64,000 nt of DNA from Bog-756 sp963699085. GTDB taxonomy: Bacteria > Actinomycetota > Acidimicrobiia > Acidimicrobiales > RAAP-2. The translations under genes were made by a program, and so were the position numbers. The notes below the pieces were generated by a model, which saw nothing but the letters and a program-made list of their open reading frames with translations, made no database searches and was not told where the DNA came from. The DNA lies in the NCBI GenBank assembly GCA_963699085.1, contig CAVOTH010000004.1, forward strand, positions 186,001-250,000. Reading direction: 5' to 3'. Within the stretch, counting starts at the first letter, position 1. Each line of letters starts with the position of its first letter. Positions 56,764 through 64,000 of the stretch are shown one piece after another.

Positions 56764-57594
56764 ATGGAACTGATCGATCGATACTTCGCAGCTTGGAATG
56801 CTCACGATCCCGATGCAGTCATGGCGTGTTTCACCGGAGACGGTACCTTCGAGGACCCCACCACGGGAGGACCCGTGACAGGAGCCGCCATCGGCGAGAT
56901 GGCGAATGATCTGTTCGTCGGATTTCCTGATGTTTCGTTCACCGAGGTTCGTATCGAAGGCGGTCCGAACTCTGCGGCGGCCCAGTACCTCATGCGCGGG
57001 ACCAACACGGGCGCAACCCCCCTGGGCCCGCCGTCCGGCCAGGTGGGGACCCTTCCGGGTTCGGATTTCTTCACGTGGGATCCCGGAAGCGAGCTGTTGA
57101 CCAGCGTCCGTGGATACTGGGACCTCGGAGGCTTCCTGGCGACCATGGGCTTGCAGGTGCACCCCTCTCCGGCCGGGATCCCGGGGCTCGTCGAGTTCGG
57201 CATTGGAGTCCGGGCCACCAAAGGCGATCCCACCTCACCTGGATGCTTCACCGTCACGTCGATTGATGTCGACGGCCAGTCCGCATGGGAGGTCAATGAC
57301 GTCACTGAGAAGATCACCACCGAACTGATGGCTCAGGATGGCTATTTGGGATCGGTCTTCGCCACAGCTGGCGGTCGTCAATATACGTTCACGGCGTGGC
57401 GTGATGTGGATGCGGTCGCAGGTCTACGACAGACCGTCCATCGGGATGCCATGCGATCCTTCAACGCGGGAACGCTGGGCACAAGGCTCATGACGAGCGT
57501 CTGGGCGCCGATTCGGCTAAATCCCGTCCACGCGTCCCCCGGTGACGGCGAAAGACCGCATCGGGAGGAGCCGCTGACCGGGCAGTGGTTGTAA
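56764..57594 (+). CDS. SnoaL-like ester-cyclase domain protein with C-terminal extension
   Basis: 276 residues. The first ~130 are a SnoaL/polyketide-cyclase-like NTF2 fold (YFAAWNAHDPDAVMACFTGD, TFEDPTTGGPVTGAAIGEMA, MRGTNTGATPLGPPSGQ). The rest resembles an ABM-like domain (TFTAWRDVDAVAGLRQTVHR and SFNAGTLGTRLMTSVWAPIR). A role in oxidising or protecting against a small molecule is only a guess. ATG at 56764 with AGGGAG upstream; an open frame further up lacks coding character. The 244 bp before it hold nothing recognised. Confidence 0.8.
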   Translation: MELIDRYFAAWNAHDPDAVMACFTGDGTFEDPTTGGPVTGAAIGEMANDLFVGFPDVSFTEVRIEGGPNSAAAQYLMRGTNTGATPLGPPSGQVGTLPGSDFFTWDPGSELLTSVRGYWDLGGFLATMGLQVHPSPAGIPGLVEFGIGVRATKGDPTSPGCFTVTSIDVDGQSAWEVNDVTEKITTELMAQDGYLGSVFATAGGRQYTFTAWRDVDAVAGLRQTVHRDAMRSFNAGTLGTRLMTSVWAPIRLNPVHASPGDGERPHREEPLTGQWL

Positions 57595-57659
57595 CCGCCG
57601 GAGACCGCAGCCGCTAACGAGCGGTATCTGAGTATCCAATAGCACCGGGTCGGTGGTGA

Positions 57660-58004
57660 CTAGAGCTCAGTAAGCGGGCACTCACAGGCCTTATTCGCCA
57701 GCAAGCGTTGCTGCTCCTCAAGTGAGTCAAGAAACGTATCTTGCACCCGGGCGCCGAACGCCGCAGTCCTATCCAAAGGTGACCGGTGTTTATAGCCACG
57801 CCGCTCCATCTCGGTCACAAGCTGTTCGTGGCGTTCGAAAAGGGCGTTCGTCTTGCCGACCCAACGCTTGGTTTCGGGATGCGCCGAGTACCCGCCCACG
57901 CCATTGTGGACGGTCAGAATGTTCCAGAGTCCGTGTAGTTCTCGATGCTCCCCCAGCAGATGCTGTCGACAGAGCTGCCGAGGCGGTACGTCCCAGATCC
58001 GCAT
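57660..58004 (-). CDS. Pyrimidine dimer DNA glycosylase family protein (T4 endonuclease V-like)
   Basis: 114 residues: MRIWDVPPRQLCRQHLLGEH then RELHGLWNIL, GYSAHPETKRWVGKTNALFE, RHEQLVTEMERRGYKHRSPL. This matches the T4 endonuclease V/PDG family, where the N-terminal residue attacks the glycosidic bond and the Glu in GEHREL (E23 of T4) is essential. The start at 58004 is set by that N terminus; the frame extends to 58136 without homology. No DNA-repair neighbours. Weak ribosome binding site. Confidence 0.8.
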   Translation of the reverse strand: MRIWDVPPRQLCRQHLLGEHRELHGLWNILTVHNGVGGYSAHPETKRWVGKTNALFERHEQLVTEMERRGYKHRSPLDRTAAFGARVQDTFLDSLEEQQRLLANKACECPLTEL

Positions 58005-58183
58005 CCAGACATTCTGACTGCATTTACTCGAGGACCTGCTGATCGCACGATTCCCGGGGGTTATTCGCCGAACGCTCGGTAGAACCTGTTTCATTTCTGC
58101 ATTCTGTGTGGCGAGCACCGATGGGTTGTAGTCCATCTGTAGTCCCCCGCAGGACGAAACGGGGTGAGCGAACTACGTCGCGC

Positions 58184-58750
58184 TCAAGACTCGACGCTGT
58201 CGAGATAGCGGTGGACTAGCTCCAACGTCTCCGCATGGCCAATGGTGAGGCCGAGCGCCTCCTCTAGGACGAGGGTCCGTGACACATACGCGAGTAGGGC
58301 ACTTATCGCCACTGGCGGCACGTCTGGGACTCGACCTGCAAGCGACTCCGCGATGATCTTCACTTCAGCTTCGCGGAATCGCCTCGCGTGTGCCGCGATC
58401 TCACCCCGGATCGTCTTGCGATGGTTGGCTAAGGCAACGAATTCGATAGTGACGGCGGCGCCATCCCTGTGGCTGCCCCGCTCCCATAGGGCGTGCAGTG
58501 GACGCGCCGAGGCCGCGATTTCCCGAAGCGACTCCAGCTCGCGCTCGGCGTTCCGACGCAACATCGCGAGAAATAGATCGTCCAACGTGCGGAAGTAGTA
58601 GTGGATGAGTGCGGGTGCCACGCCCGCCTCACGAGCGACGCGCCGGACGCCCACCGCGGCGTAACCCTCGGAAATCATCAACTTCTCGGCGAGGTCGAGC
58701 AGCACGGAACGAGTAGGCGAGTCCTCGGCGCCCATGCGACGAACGCTCAT
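58184..58750 (-). CDS. TetR family transcriptional regulator
   Basis: 188 residues. HTH: AVGVRRVAREAGVAPALIHY with YFRTLDDLFLAMLRRNAE; the C-terminal ligand domain includes AISALLAYVSRTLVLEEALG. It is divergent from the mycofactocin-type SDR, with a 24-bp inverted repeat between them, so it most likely represses that SDR-ALDH unit. Confidence 0.9.
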   Translation of the reverse strand: MSVRRMGAEDSPTRSVLLDLAEKLMISEGYAAVGVRRVAREAGVAPALIHYYFRTLDDLFLAMLRRNAERELESLREIAASARPLHALWERGSHRDGAAVTIEFVALANHRKTIRGEIAAHARRFREAEVKIIAESLAGRVPDVPPVAISALLAYVSRTLVLEEALGLTIGHAETLELVHRYLDSVES

Positions 58751-58788
58751 GGGTGGGCGCTCGCTGACTCAGCGCGCACCCCGAGGCC

Positions 58789-58812
58789 TATGCTAAACAC
58801 TTGTTCAGCATA
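58789..58812. promoter_or_regulatory. 24-bp inverted repeat, candidate TetR operator
   Basis: TATGCTAAACAC and TTGTTCAGCATA are inverted with 10 of 12 pairs matching. It lies 38 bp before the TetR start on one side and 20 bp before the SDR ATG on the other. Strong candidate for the site of the adjacent TetR protein. Confidence 0.65.
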
Positions 58813-58832
58813 GTCGACGAACGGAGAACCCC

Positions 58833-59645
58833 ATGGCTGGAAAGCTCGAGGGCAAGGTCGCTTTCATCACCGGTATCGCGCAGGGACAGGGACGGGCCCA
58901 CGCCATTCGGTTGGCCGAGGACGGCGCTGACATCATTGGCGTGGACAGCTGCGAGCAGTTCGAGACCGTGCCCTACCCTCTGCCTTCCGAGGAGGATCTG
59001 CAACACACCGTCAAGGAGGTTCAGGCGCGCGGCCGGCGGATCGTGGCACGCAAGGCCGATGTTCGCGACTTGGACGCGCTGCAGCAGGCTTACGATGCGG
59101 GCGTCGCCGAACTGGGCGCGGTAACGATTGTCGTCGCGAATGCTGGCATCGGCCCGGGTGGGATGACCCCACCAGACCAGCAGTGGGACGACGTGGTCGC
59201 CATCAACTTAAAGGGCGTATGGAACACCCTTCGCGTCACCTTGGAGCCCATGATCGAGAACGGCGAAGGCGGATCGATCATTCTGACCAGCTCGACCGGC
59301 GGCCTGATCGGGAACTCGGTGAACTGGCCCGGCATGATTGCCTACACAGCAGCCAAGCACGGCGTGATCGGTCTACTGCACAGCTATGCGAACATCGGGG
59401 CACCGCACTTCATCCGGGTCAACAGCGTCGCTCCCACCACAGTGGAAACGCCAATGACGACGGGACTCGAAGATGTCGTCAAGGACATGCCGGAACTCAT
59501 GAGCGCGCTGACGAATGCAATGCCGGTATTCAAGGTCGAGGCGATTGACGTCGCCAACGCCGTTGCCTGGCTCGCCTCGGACGAGTCGCGCTATGTCACA
59601 GGCACAGTGCTTCCCGTTGATGCCGGCATGATCGTGAAGCATTGA
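58833..59645 (+). CDS. Mycofactocin-coupled SDR family oxidoreductase
   Basis: 270 residues. The cofactor loop is TGIAQGQGRAHAIRLAEDGA (usual members have ARGQGRSHA), with IIGVDSCEQFETVPYPLPSE and RKADVRDLDAL; the active site is LTSSTGGLIGNSVNWPGMIA then YTAAKHG. The GxxxGQGRxHA loop plus the long insertion before the DVRD motif define SDRs that keep NAD bound and hand electrons to mycofactocin. Substrates known in the family are alcohols such as carveol. Next to an ALDH it suggests alcohol-to-aldehyde-to-acid oxidation. Confidence 0.9.
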   Translation: MAGKLEGKVAFITGIAQGQGRAHAIRLAEDGADIIGVDSCEQFETVPYPLPSEEDLQHTVKEVQARGRRIVARKADVRDLDALQQAYDAGVAELGAVTIVVANAGIGPGGMTPPDQQWDDVVAINLKGVWNTLRVTLEPMIENGEGGSIILTSSTGGLIGNSVNWPGMIAYTAAKHGVIGLLHSYANIGAPHFIRVNSVAPTTVETPMTTGLEDVVKDMPELMSALTNAMPVFKVEAIDVANAVAWLASDESRYVTGTVLPVDAGMIVKH

Positions 59646-59791
59646 CCGACATACAGGTCGCAGCTGCGGTTCGACTGTGCCCGCTCGGCCCGGGTGTTCA
59701 ACCGAAATACGTCAACGGAAAGCCAAGAATCGAAACCTGAAGGCACTTCGCTTCTCTCAGTCGGAGAGGCTCGGCGAAAGGATGAAGAACA

Positions 59792-61240
59792 ATGAGCGAC
59801 ACTATCGAACTTGATCCGGCAGTTGAAGGGCATGGCTCGGGGGTCATTGCGGTCTTTGACCCGTCCTCCGAGGAACAGATCGCGGAGATCGTAGACTCCG
59901 ACGAGGCGACCGTCGACGCGGCGGTGAAAAGGGCTCGCGAGACCTTCGAATCCGGCGTGTGGCGCAAACTGCCGGCGAAGCGCCGCGCGGAAATACTCTT
60001 CAATGCCGCAGAGATCATCAAGAGGCGCACTGACGAGCTGGCCGAACTCGAGGCCCGCGACAACGGTATGAACGCGGGAGCTGCCCGCCATATCATCAAT
60101 GTGTCCCTCGAAATGCTGGTGTACTACGCCGGCTGGGTTGGGAAGATTCACGGTGAGTCGGCCCACCTTGTATCCGACGGTCTCCTCGGCGAGTACGAGA
60201 CGTTCCACACCTATACCCAGCTGGAACCGATCGGTGTCGTCGGTCTCATCGTTCCCTGGAATGGACCATTCTTTGTCGCGATGCTCAAGGTAGCGCCAGC
60301 GCTCGCTGCCGGCTGCAGCGCCGTGCTCAAGCCTGCCGAGGAGACACCGCTGACCGCGCTGAAGCTGGAGGAGATCTTCCGTGAGGCGGGCCTGCCCGAC
60401 GGCGTCCTGAATGTCGTGACCGGTTACGGCGAGACCGCTGGCGCAGCACTCACCGCGCACCCCGACGTCGACATGGTGTCGTTCACCGGATCGACCGAGG
60501 TCGGGCGGTTGATCGTCCAGGCGGCCGCCGGAAACCTCAAGAAGGTCGCACTGGAGCTGGGGGGCAAGTCACCGCTGATCATGTTCGACGATGCCAACCT
60601 CGACAAGGCGATCACCGGAGCCGGAATGGGCCTGCTCGCCGGCTCGGGACAGAACTGCTGCTGCACCTCACGCATGTACGTCCAGCGTGGCATCTACGAT
60701 CAAGTCGTAGAGGGATTGACCGCATTCGCCCAGATGCTGCCCATGGGGGGTAGCGACGAGCCCAACTCCGTCCTCGGGCCACTGATCAGCGCAAAACAGC
60801 GCGCCCGCGTCGCCGGCATCGTGGATGAGGGCGTGGCCAGTGGCGCTCAGGTCATCACTGGTGGCAAGCCGATGGACCGGAAGGGCTACTTCTACGAGGC
60901 GACCATCGTCACCAATACCACGCCCGATATGCGGCTCATCACGGACGAGATCTTCGGGCCGGTCGGATCGGTGATCCCTTTCGACGACGAGGACGAGGTG
61001 ATCGCCGCGGCGAACGACACGCGTTACGGGTTGGCCGCCACTGTCTGGACGGAGAACGTCGGCCGAGTTCATCGGGTGGTGGATGAGCTGCGAGCGGGTC
61101 AGGTATGGGTCAACTGCGCGCTTGCAACCGACCCGTCGATGCCGATCTGCGGTCAGAAGGAATCGGGTTGGGGTGGGGAGCGGGGCAAGATGGGAATCCT
61201 GGCGTTCTTGGACACGAAGGCGGTCTACATCGCCCAGTGA
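59792..61240 (+). CDS. NAD(P)-dependent aldehyde dehydrogenase
   Basis: 482 residues. GVVGLIVPWNGPFFVAMLKV, Glu in ALELGGKSPLIMFDD near 255, Cys in GSGQNCCCTSRMYVQRG near 289, FGPVGSVIPFDDEDEV at the C-terminal half. ATG with AAAGGA upstream, 146 bp after the SDR. Its N terminus is less like that of the ALDH at 7596-9089, indicating separate origin. Probably oxidises the aldehyde formed by the mycofactocin-coupled SDR. Confidence 0.93.
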   Translation: MSDTIELDPAVEGHGSGVIAVFDPSSEEQIAEIVDSDEATVDAAVKRARETFESGVWRKLPAKRRAEILFNAAEIIKRRTDELAELEARDNGMNAGAARHIINVSLEMLVYYAGWVGKIHGESAHLVSDGLLGEYETFHTYTQLEPIGVVGLIVPWNGPFFVAMLKVAPALAAGCSAVLKPAEETPLTALKLEEIFREAGLPDGVLNVVTGYGETAGAALTAHPDVDMVSFTGSTEVGRLIVQAAAGNLKKVALELGGKSPLIMFDDANLDKAITGAGMGLLAGSGQNCCCTSRMYVQRGIYDQVVEGLTAFAQMLPMGGSDEPNSVLGPLISAKQRARVAGIVDEGVASGAQVITGGKPMDRKGYFYEATIVTNTTPDMRLITDEIFGPVGSVIPFDDEDEVIAAANDTRYGLAATVWTENVGRVHRVVDELRAGQVWVNCALATDPSMPICGQKESGWGGERGKMGILAFLDTKAVYIAQ

Positions 61241-61473
61241 GGCGGTGCCTCGAGCCTCATCTTCGCCTCAATCCATGCGCACGACCCCGTATACCCCGGG
61301 GCGATCCTGAGGACGCATGCCGAATCGATGAGCGCGGAACTGACCTGCTCGAACCGACTGATGTGGACGCTCTCCCAGGTCACAGAGAGGTTCGAACGTC
61401 GGCATTTGCCCGGGCTCGGGAACTCAACGCAATACGGCCCTTGACCAGGGATAACGTTGCAAATCTGACAACG

Positions 61474-61500
61474 GGTGGAGGCAATGAGACTCGAACCCCG
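61474..61500 (-). other. tRNA 3'-end-like fragment
   Basis: On the minus strand CGGGGTTCGAGTCTCATTGC then CTCCACC resembles a T-arm (loop TTCGAGT) plus the 3' acceptor strand. Only three T-stem pairs form and no 5' half (GGAGGCA) is found nearby, so it is not a functional tRNA. It may be a remnant of tRNA-associated integration, or chance. The rest of 61241-61567 holds only a short ACCGGG tandem repeat at 61526-61548. Confidence 0.3.
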
Positions 61501-61567
61501 ATTCGATTGACCCTGCCAGCCGAACACCGGGACCGGGACCGGGACCGGATTGCGGTACCGCCTCGAT

Positions 61568-61786
61568 CTAGCCGTCAGCCCTCATGAGCTGTGTGACAAC
61601 CAGCACCAGAAGTCCAAGGCCAAAGAGTAGGAAGCCCACTCGGATACCGACCTCATGCCAGGACGGCGGTGGCAGATAGGTGATTGTGCTCCGATAGGGA
61701 TTCGGCCATGCGACGAACACAATGGTGGCGCCCATGCCGATGAGCGCGAGCAGCCCACCAATCCAATACAGCAGCTTCTTGGACAC
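61568..61786 (-). CDS. Small membrane protein with two transmembrane helices
   Basis: 72 residues. Helix 1 YWIGGLLALIGMGATIVFVA, loop WPNPYRSTITYLPPPSWHEV, helix 2 VGFLLFGLGLLVLVVTQL. GTG start at 61786; upstream codons in the same frame look non-coding. No family recognised. It may be a membrane or stress protein; it stands alone. Confidence 0.6.
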   Translation of the reverse strand: MSKKLLYWIGGLLALIGMGATIVFVAWPNPYRSTITYLPPPSWHEVGIRVGFLLFGLGLLVLVVTQLMRADG

Positions 61787-61979
61787 GACGCCAGGGTAGT
61801 CTCCGCACCTGAGGAGGCCGCTACCTCTCGGTCGCCGTCCGTCCCTGACCGCCGGACGTGGTCGGTTGTCGCTGTGACCGAACGGCACGTCGGAGAGTGT
61901 GCATAACCAGCTTGGAGAGGTCGGACCCAGGTATGGACCGCTGGGTTCGTTGGCAGAGTGACGTGAAAGGAGACAAGAG

Positions 61980-62438
61980 ATGGCTGCGAGCGTGAAGTTC
62001 GACACGACGGTCACCGCGACGGGCAACAAAACAGGCATCGTCGTACCCGACGAACTCATCGAACGCCTGAACGCAGGGCATCGTCCGGCGGTCTTGGTGA
62101 ACGTGAACGGCTACGAATACCGCAATACGGTCGGCGTCATGGGCGGCCAGCACATGATCAGCATCAGTGCTGCTGTCCGCAAGGACACTGGACTCAAGGG
62201 GGGCGATCCGATCTCAGTCAAACTGACGATCGCGGAGACCCCTCGGGAGGTCGACATCCCAGACGACCTGGCGAGCGCTCTCGCCTCAGAGCCGGGCGTC
62301 GCCGCCTTCTTCTCCAAGCTCTCGAACAGCTTGCAGCGGTACCACGTCGACAACATCAACGGCGCGAAGACGCAGGAAACACGGCAGCGTCGCATTGACA
62401 AGGCGATCACCCTCTTTCGACAAGGTAAACAGCGCTAG
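61980..62438 (+). CDS. DUF1905/YdeI (OmdA)-type protein
   Basis: 152 residues. N-terminal DUF1905-like domain: VKFDTTVTATGNKTGIVVPD, YEYRNTVGVMGGQHMISISA, and C-terminal bacteriocin-protection YdeI/OmdA helix motif LASALASEPGVAAFFSKLSN, SRR-like ETRQRRIDKAITLF. ATG with AAAGGAG. Function unclear. Ends overlapping the convergent broken VOC gene by a few bases. Confidence 0.85.
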   Translation: MAASVKFDTTVTATGNKTGIVVPDELIERLNAGHRPAVLVNVNGYEYRNTVGVMGGQHMISISAAVRKDTGLKGGDPISVKLTIAETPREVDIPDDLASALASEPGVAAFFSKLSNSLQRYHVDNINGAKTQETRQRRIDKAITLFRQGKQR

Positions 62439-62829
62439 GAGGGTGGCGCGACGAACTCCAACGCGATGTTGTCGGGTCGCGGAAGGACAGTCCGCAACCG
62501 TAGTCAGCATCGACAATGCCGCCATGGGCGACGCCCAGTTCTTCCAGATGCAGGGCTCACGCTTCGAGGTCACTGACACTGTCGCAGCCAAAGGCCAGGT
62601 GGTCCAGACCGATTCGACGCTCATTGAACAGATCGCTGTCGGCCGAGTCCGGAAACTGGTGAAAGCCGACGAGAGTCCGGCCTCCAACCAGCCAGACGGC
62701 TCGCCGGAATGGACCTGGCCTCTCATCCAGGAACATCTCAGCCTCGAAGAGCCTCTCGTGCCACGAAACGCTGCGGTCGAGATCGCTGACGGCGAGAGTC
62801 ACATGAGCGATCGCCGGAAACTCGGGCAT
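62435..62829 (-). pseudogene. VOC/glyoxalase family protein with in-frame TGA and a late frameshift
   Basis: Begins HVTLAVSDLDRSVSWHERLF, EAEMFLDERPGPFRRAVWLV, GLDHLAFGCDSVSDLEA, then TGA at 62557-62559. The same frame resumes after the stop as ALHLEELGVAHGGIVDADYG and CGLSFRDP, as family members do. The TGA sits where homologues have Trp. A one-base loss near 62475 then shifts the frame to DNIALEFVAPPS and TAG at 62435-62437. ATG at 62829 with AGGAGG. So this is either a decayed gene or a sequence with two errors. Family members bind metals and small thiol or ring substrates. Confidence 0.75.
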
Positions 62830-62920
62830 GGAATCCTCCTTAGCGGTATCGGTGGATCAGGGAACAGAACAATTCGGTGAGCCTCGGGCGGTGGAGCGAT
62901 CGAGGCGGCTTCCAGGCGAC

Positions 62921-63190
62921 CTACTTGAACAGTCGCTCATTGAGGGTGACGACGACTTCGTCTCCTTCAACCTTGCCGATCTTCTCCCGAATCTCCGCCT
63001 TGATCGGGAGTTTGTGCGTGCCGTCACCGAGCGCCATGAAGGAGCTTTGGAATGGGTAGCCGTCTATCGTTCCACGTACCTTTACGAGGCCCTTGGTCCC
63101 GAAATACTCCGCTGAACCATCCATGACCACGAAGGTCCAGCCACCTTTGCCGTCGCTCTTCTGCATGGTTGCACGAAAGGTCTTGTCCAT
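62921..63190 (-). CDS. DUF1905 domain protein
   Basis: 89 residues: MDKTFRATMQKSDGKGGWTF with VVMDGSAEYFGTKGLVKVRG, then YPFQSSFMALGDGTHKLPIK and VEGDEVVVTLNERLFK. Matches stand-alone DUF1905 proteins, a small beta-barrel of unknown function. Start at 63190; an extension to 63304 is possible but not conserved. A second DUF1905-containing gene is 0.5 kb to the left. Confidence 0.82.
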   Translation of the reverse strand: MDKTFRATMQKSDGKGGWTFVVMDGSAEYFGTKGLVKVRGTIDGYPFQSSFMALGDGTHKLPIKAEIREKIGKVEGDEVVVTLNERLFK

Positions 63191-63304
63191 TTCAACGATT
63201 GTCCACCTCAATCGGCAATCTGTCGACTGTTGGGCCGGCACTTCATGCCGCCTCGGCGGTGGACTAGCCGGCAGGAGCGAGATCCGACCGGCCAGGACTG
63301 TCAA

Positions 63305-64000
63305 TCAGATCCCGTCGCGTTGGAGTAGGAGTACCCCCGACGGCGTCCCCCCGCCGGTGGTCACGACGGCGGTCGTGGCATTCGCCACCTGGCGCCCTTC
63401 GGCTTGGTGCCGGAGCTGTTGGACCGCTTCGTAGATGAACCCGAAACCGTGGGTTCGGCCCTCGCTGAGCTGACCGCCATGGGTATTGACCGGGAGCTCG
63501 CCGTCGAGGGCGATCCTCCGACCACCCTCCAGCCAGTCCTGAGCCTCGCCGATCGGGCAGAACCCGAGCGCCTCGAGCCACGAGATCGCATTGAACGTGA
63601 AGCCGTCGTAGACGAGGGCCAGGTCGACATCAGCCGGTGTCAAGCTGCTCCGGGTCCAGAGGTGGGCGGACTGGCCGAGCACCTGGGGCTCATGGGTGAT
63701 GGTTCCCTGATCCCATGAGACGCGCTCGAGGATCTGGGTTCCGGTGGCCTCGACCCGGATGGCCGTTCCGGGCAGGTCACCGGCCACCGATGCGTCCGAT
63801 ACCACGACGGCGATGGAGCCGTCGCAGGGGATGTCGCAGTCGTACAGGCCGAACGGGGTGGTGATCGGACGGGCCGCCATGTAGTCGTCCATCGTCATCG
63901 GTTCCCGGTAGATGGCTACCGGGTTGCGCCCGGCGTTGGTCCGGCCGTTGACGGCGATGATCCCGAGCATCTCCCGGGTGGCACCGTAGCGGTGCAGGTA
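63305..64000 (-). CDS. Lipid-transfer/thiolase-superfamily protein (Ltp2-like), truncated at the right edge
   Basis: The C-terminal ~232 residues are present; the N terminus lies past 64000 (the frame is open there: YLHRYGATREMLGIIAVNGR). ARPITTPFGLYDCDIPCDGS, TRSSLTPADVDLALVYDGFT, and VNTHGGQLSEGRTHGFGFIY match the SCP-x/Ltp thiolase-like branch that includes the Ltp2 aldolase of steroid side-chain degradation. The usual thiolase C-terminal Cys loop is replaced by the GGGTPSGVLL tail. Normally partnered by a DUF35/ChsH-type protein; that would lie to the right. Confidence 0.86.
   Translation of the reverse strand, partial: YLHRYGATREMLGIIAVNGRTNAGRNPVAIYREPMTMDDYMAARPITTPFGLYDCDIPCDGSIAVVVSDASVAGDLPGTAIRVEATGTQILERVSWDQGTITHEPQVLGQSAHLWTRSSLTPADVDLALVYDGFTFNAISWLEALGFCPIGEAQDWLEGGRRIALDGELPVNTHGGQLSEGRTHGFGFIYEAVQQLRHQAEGRQVANATTAVVTTGGGTPSGVLLLQRDGI

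Noticed and set aside
61474..61500. Complete tRNA gene
   Set aside because: Only a T-loop and acceptor-like 3' strand; no anticodon arm or matching 5' acceptor strand.
62557..62559. TGA read as Trp or selenocysteine
   Set aside because: One isolated case in a gene that also has an indel; all other genes use TGA as stop, and no SECIS-like hairpin was evident.
1..64000. Mobile elements, phage genes or toxin-antitoxin pairs
   Set aside because: No transposase, integrase, phage structural gene or recognisable toxin-antitoxin pair was found in any frame.

Overview
The window reads as a high-G+C actinobacterial chromosome segment, probably class Acidimicrobiia or a relative. This is inferred from G/C-ending codons, AGGAGG ribosome binding sites, F420/flavin luciferase-like oxidoreductases, a mycofactocin-type SDR, an AftB-like arabinosyltransferase homologue and many acyl-CoA-dependent catabolic genes. 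No rRNA, complete tRNA, CRISPR array, transposase or integrase was seen.

From 1 to about 53 kb the segment is a dense catabolic island for a steroid-, terpenoid- or other cyclic/aliphatic-acid substrate. Layout: a truncated P450 and TetR (1-1.8 kb); a long leftward operon of ALDH, two overlapping acyl-CoA dehydrogenases (ACADs), a tiny repeat ORF, CaiB-type CoA transferase, SDR and broken hydrolase (9.1-1.9 kb); HSD10-like SDR and thiolase (9.3-11.4 kb); leftward P450-SDR-SDR (14.2-11.4 kb); rightward amidohydrolase, FadD3-like ligase and CoA transferase (14.5-18.5 kb). A signalling trio follows: cNMP-binding protein, Usp and a cyclase-ATPase-TPR protein (18.6-23.1 kb). Next come an ACAD divergent from a ligase-ACAD-ACAD-crotonase operon full of frameshifts (23.1-28.9 kb), two TetR genes, an ACAD11-like dehydrogenase with an APH-type kinase, crotonase and quinone oxidoreductase closed by a clear terminator (30.5-34.6 kb), and a further ACAD pair with a SnoaL protein (34.6-37.2 kb).

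A ligase, a Rieske oxygenase with its small companion and an LLM oxidoreductase (37.3-41.7 kb) precede a secreted beta-helix protein (41.8-43.6 kb), a KshB-like ferredoxin reductase and a second amidohydrolase. A GntR-controlled operon of NtaA-like monooxygenase, CoA transferase, CitE-like lyase, dihydrodipicolinate-reductase-like protein and esterase runs from 47.4 to 52.9 kb. The logic is CoA activation (ligases, CoA transferases), ring or chain oxidation (P450s, Rieske, NtaA-like), and beta-oxidation (paired ACADs, crotonases, SDRs, thiolases), with local TetR/GntR control.

From 53 kb on the content is more mixed and often less G+C-rich: AftB-like membrane protein, serine hydrolase, SnoaL-like protein, pyrimidine-dimer glycosylase, a TetR/mycofactocin-SDR/ALDH cluster, DUF1905 proteins, a broken VOC protein and, at the right edge, an Ltp2-like thiolase running out of the window. 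Many genes between 22 and 52 kb have single-base frame changes while motifs and start/stop overlaps stay intact; sequencing or assembly error is the simplest explanation.
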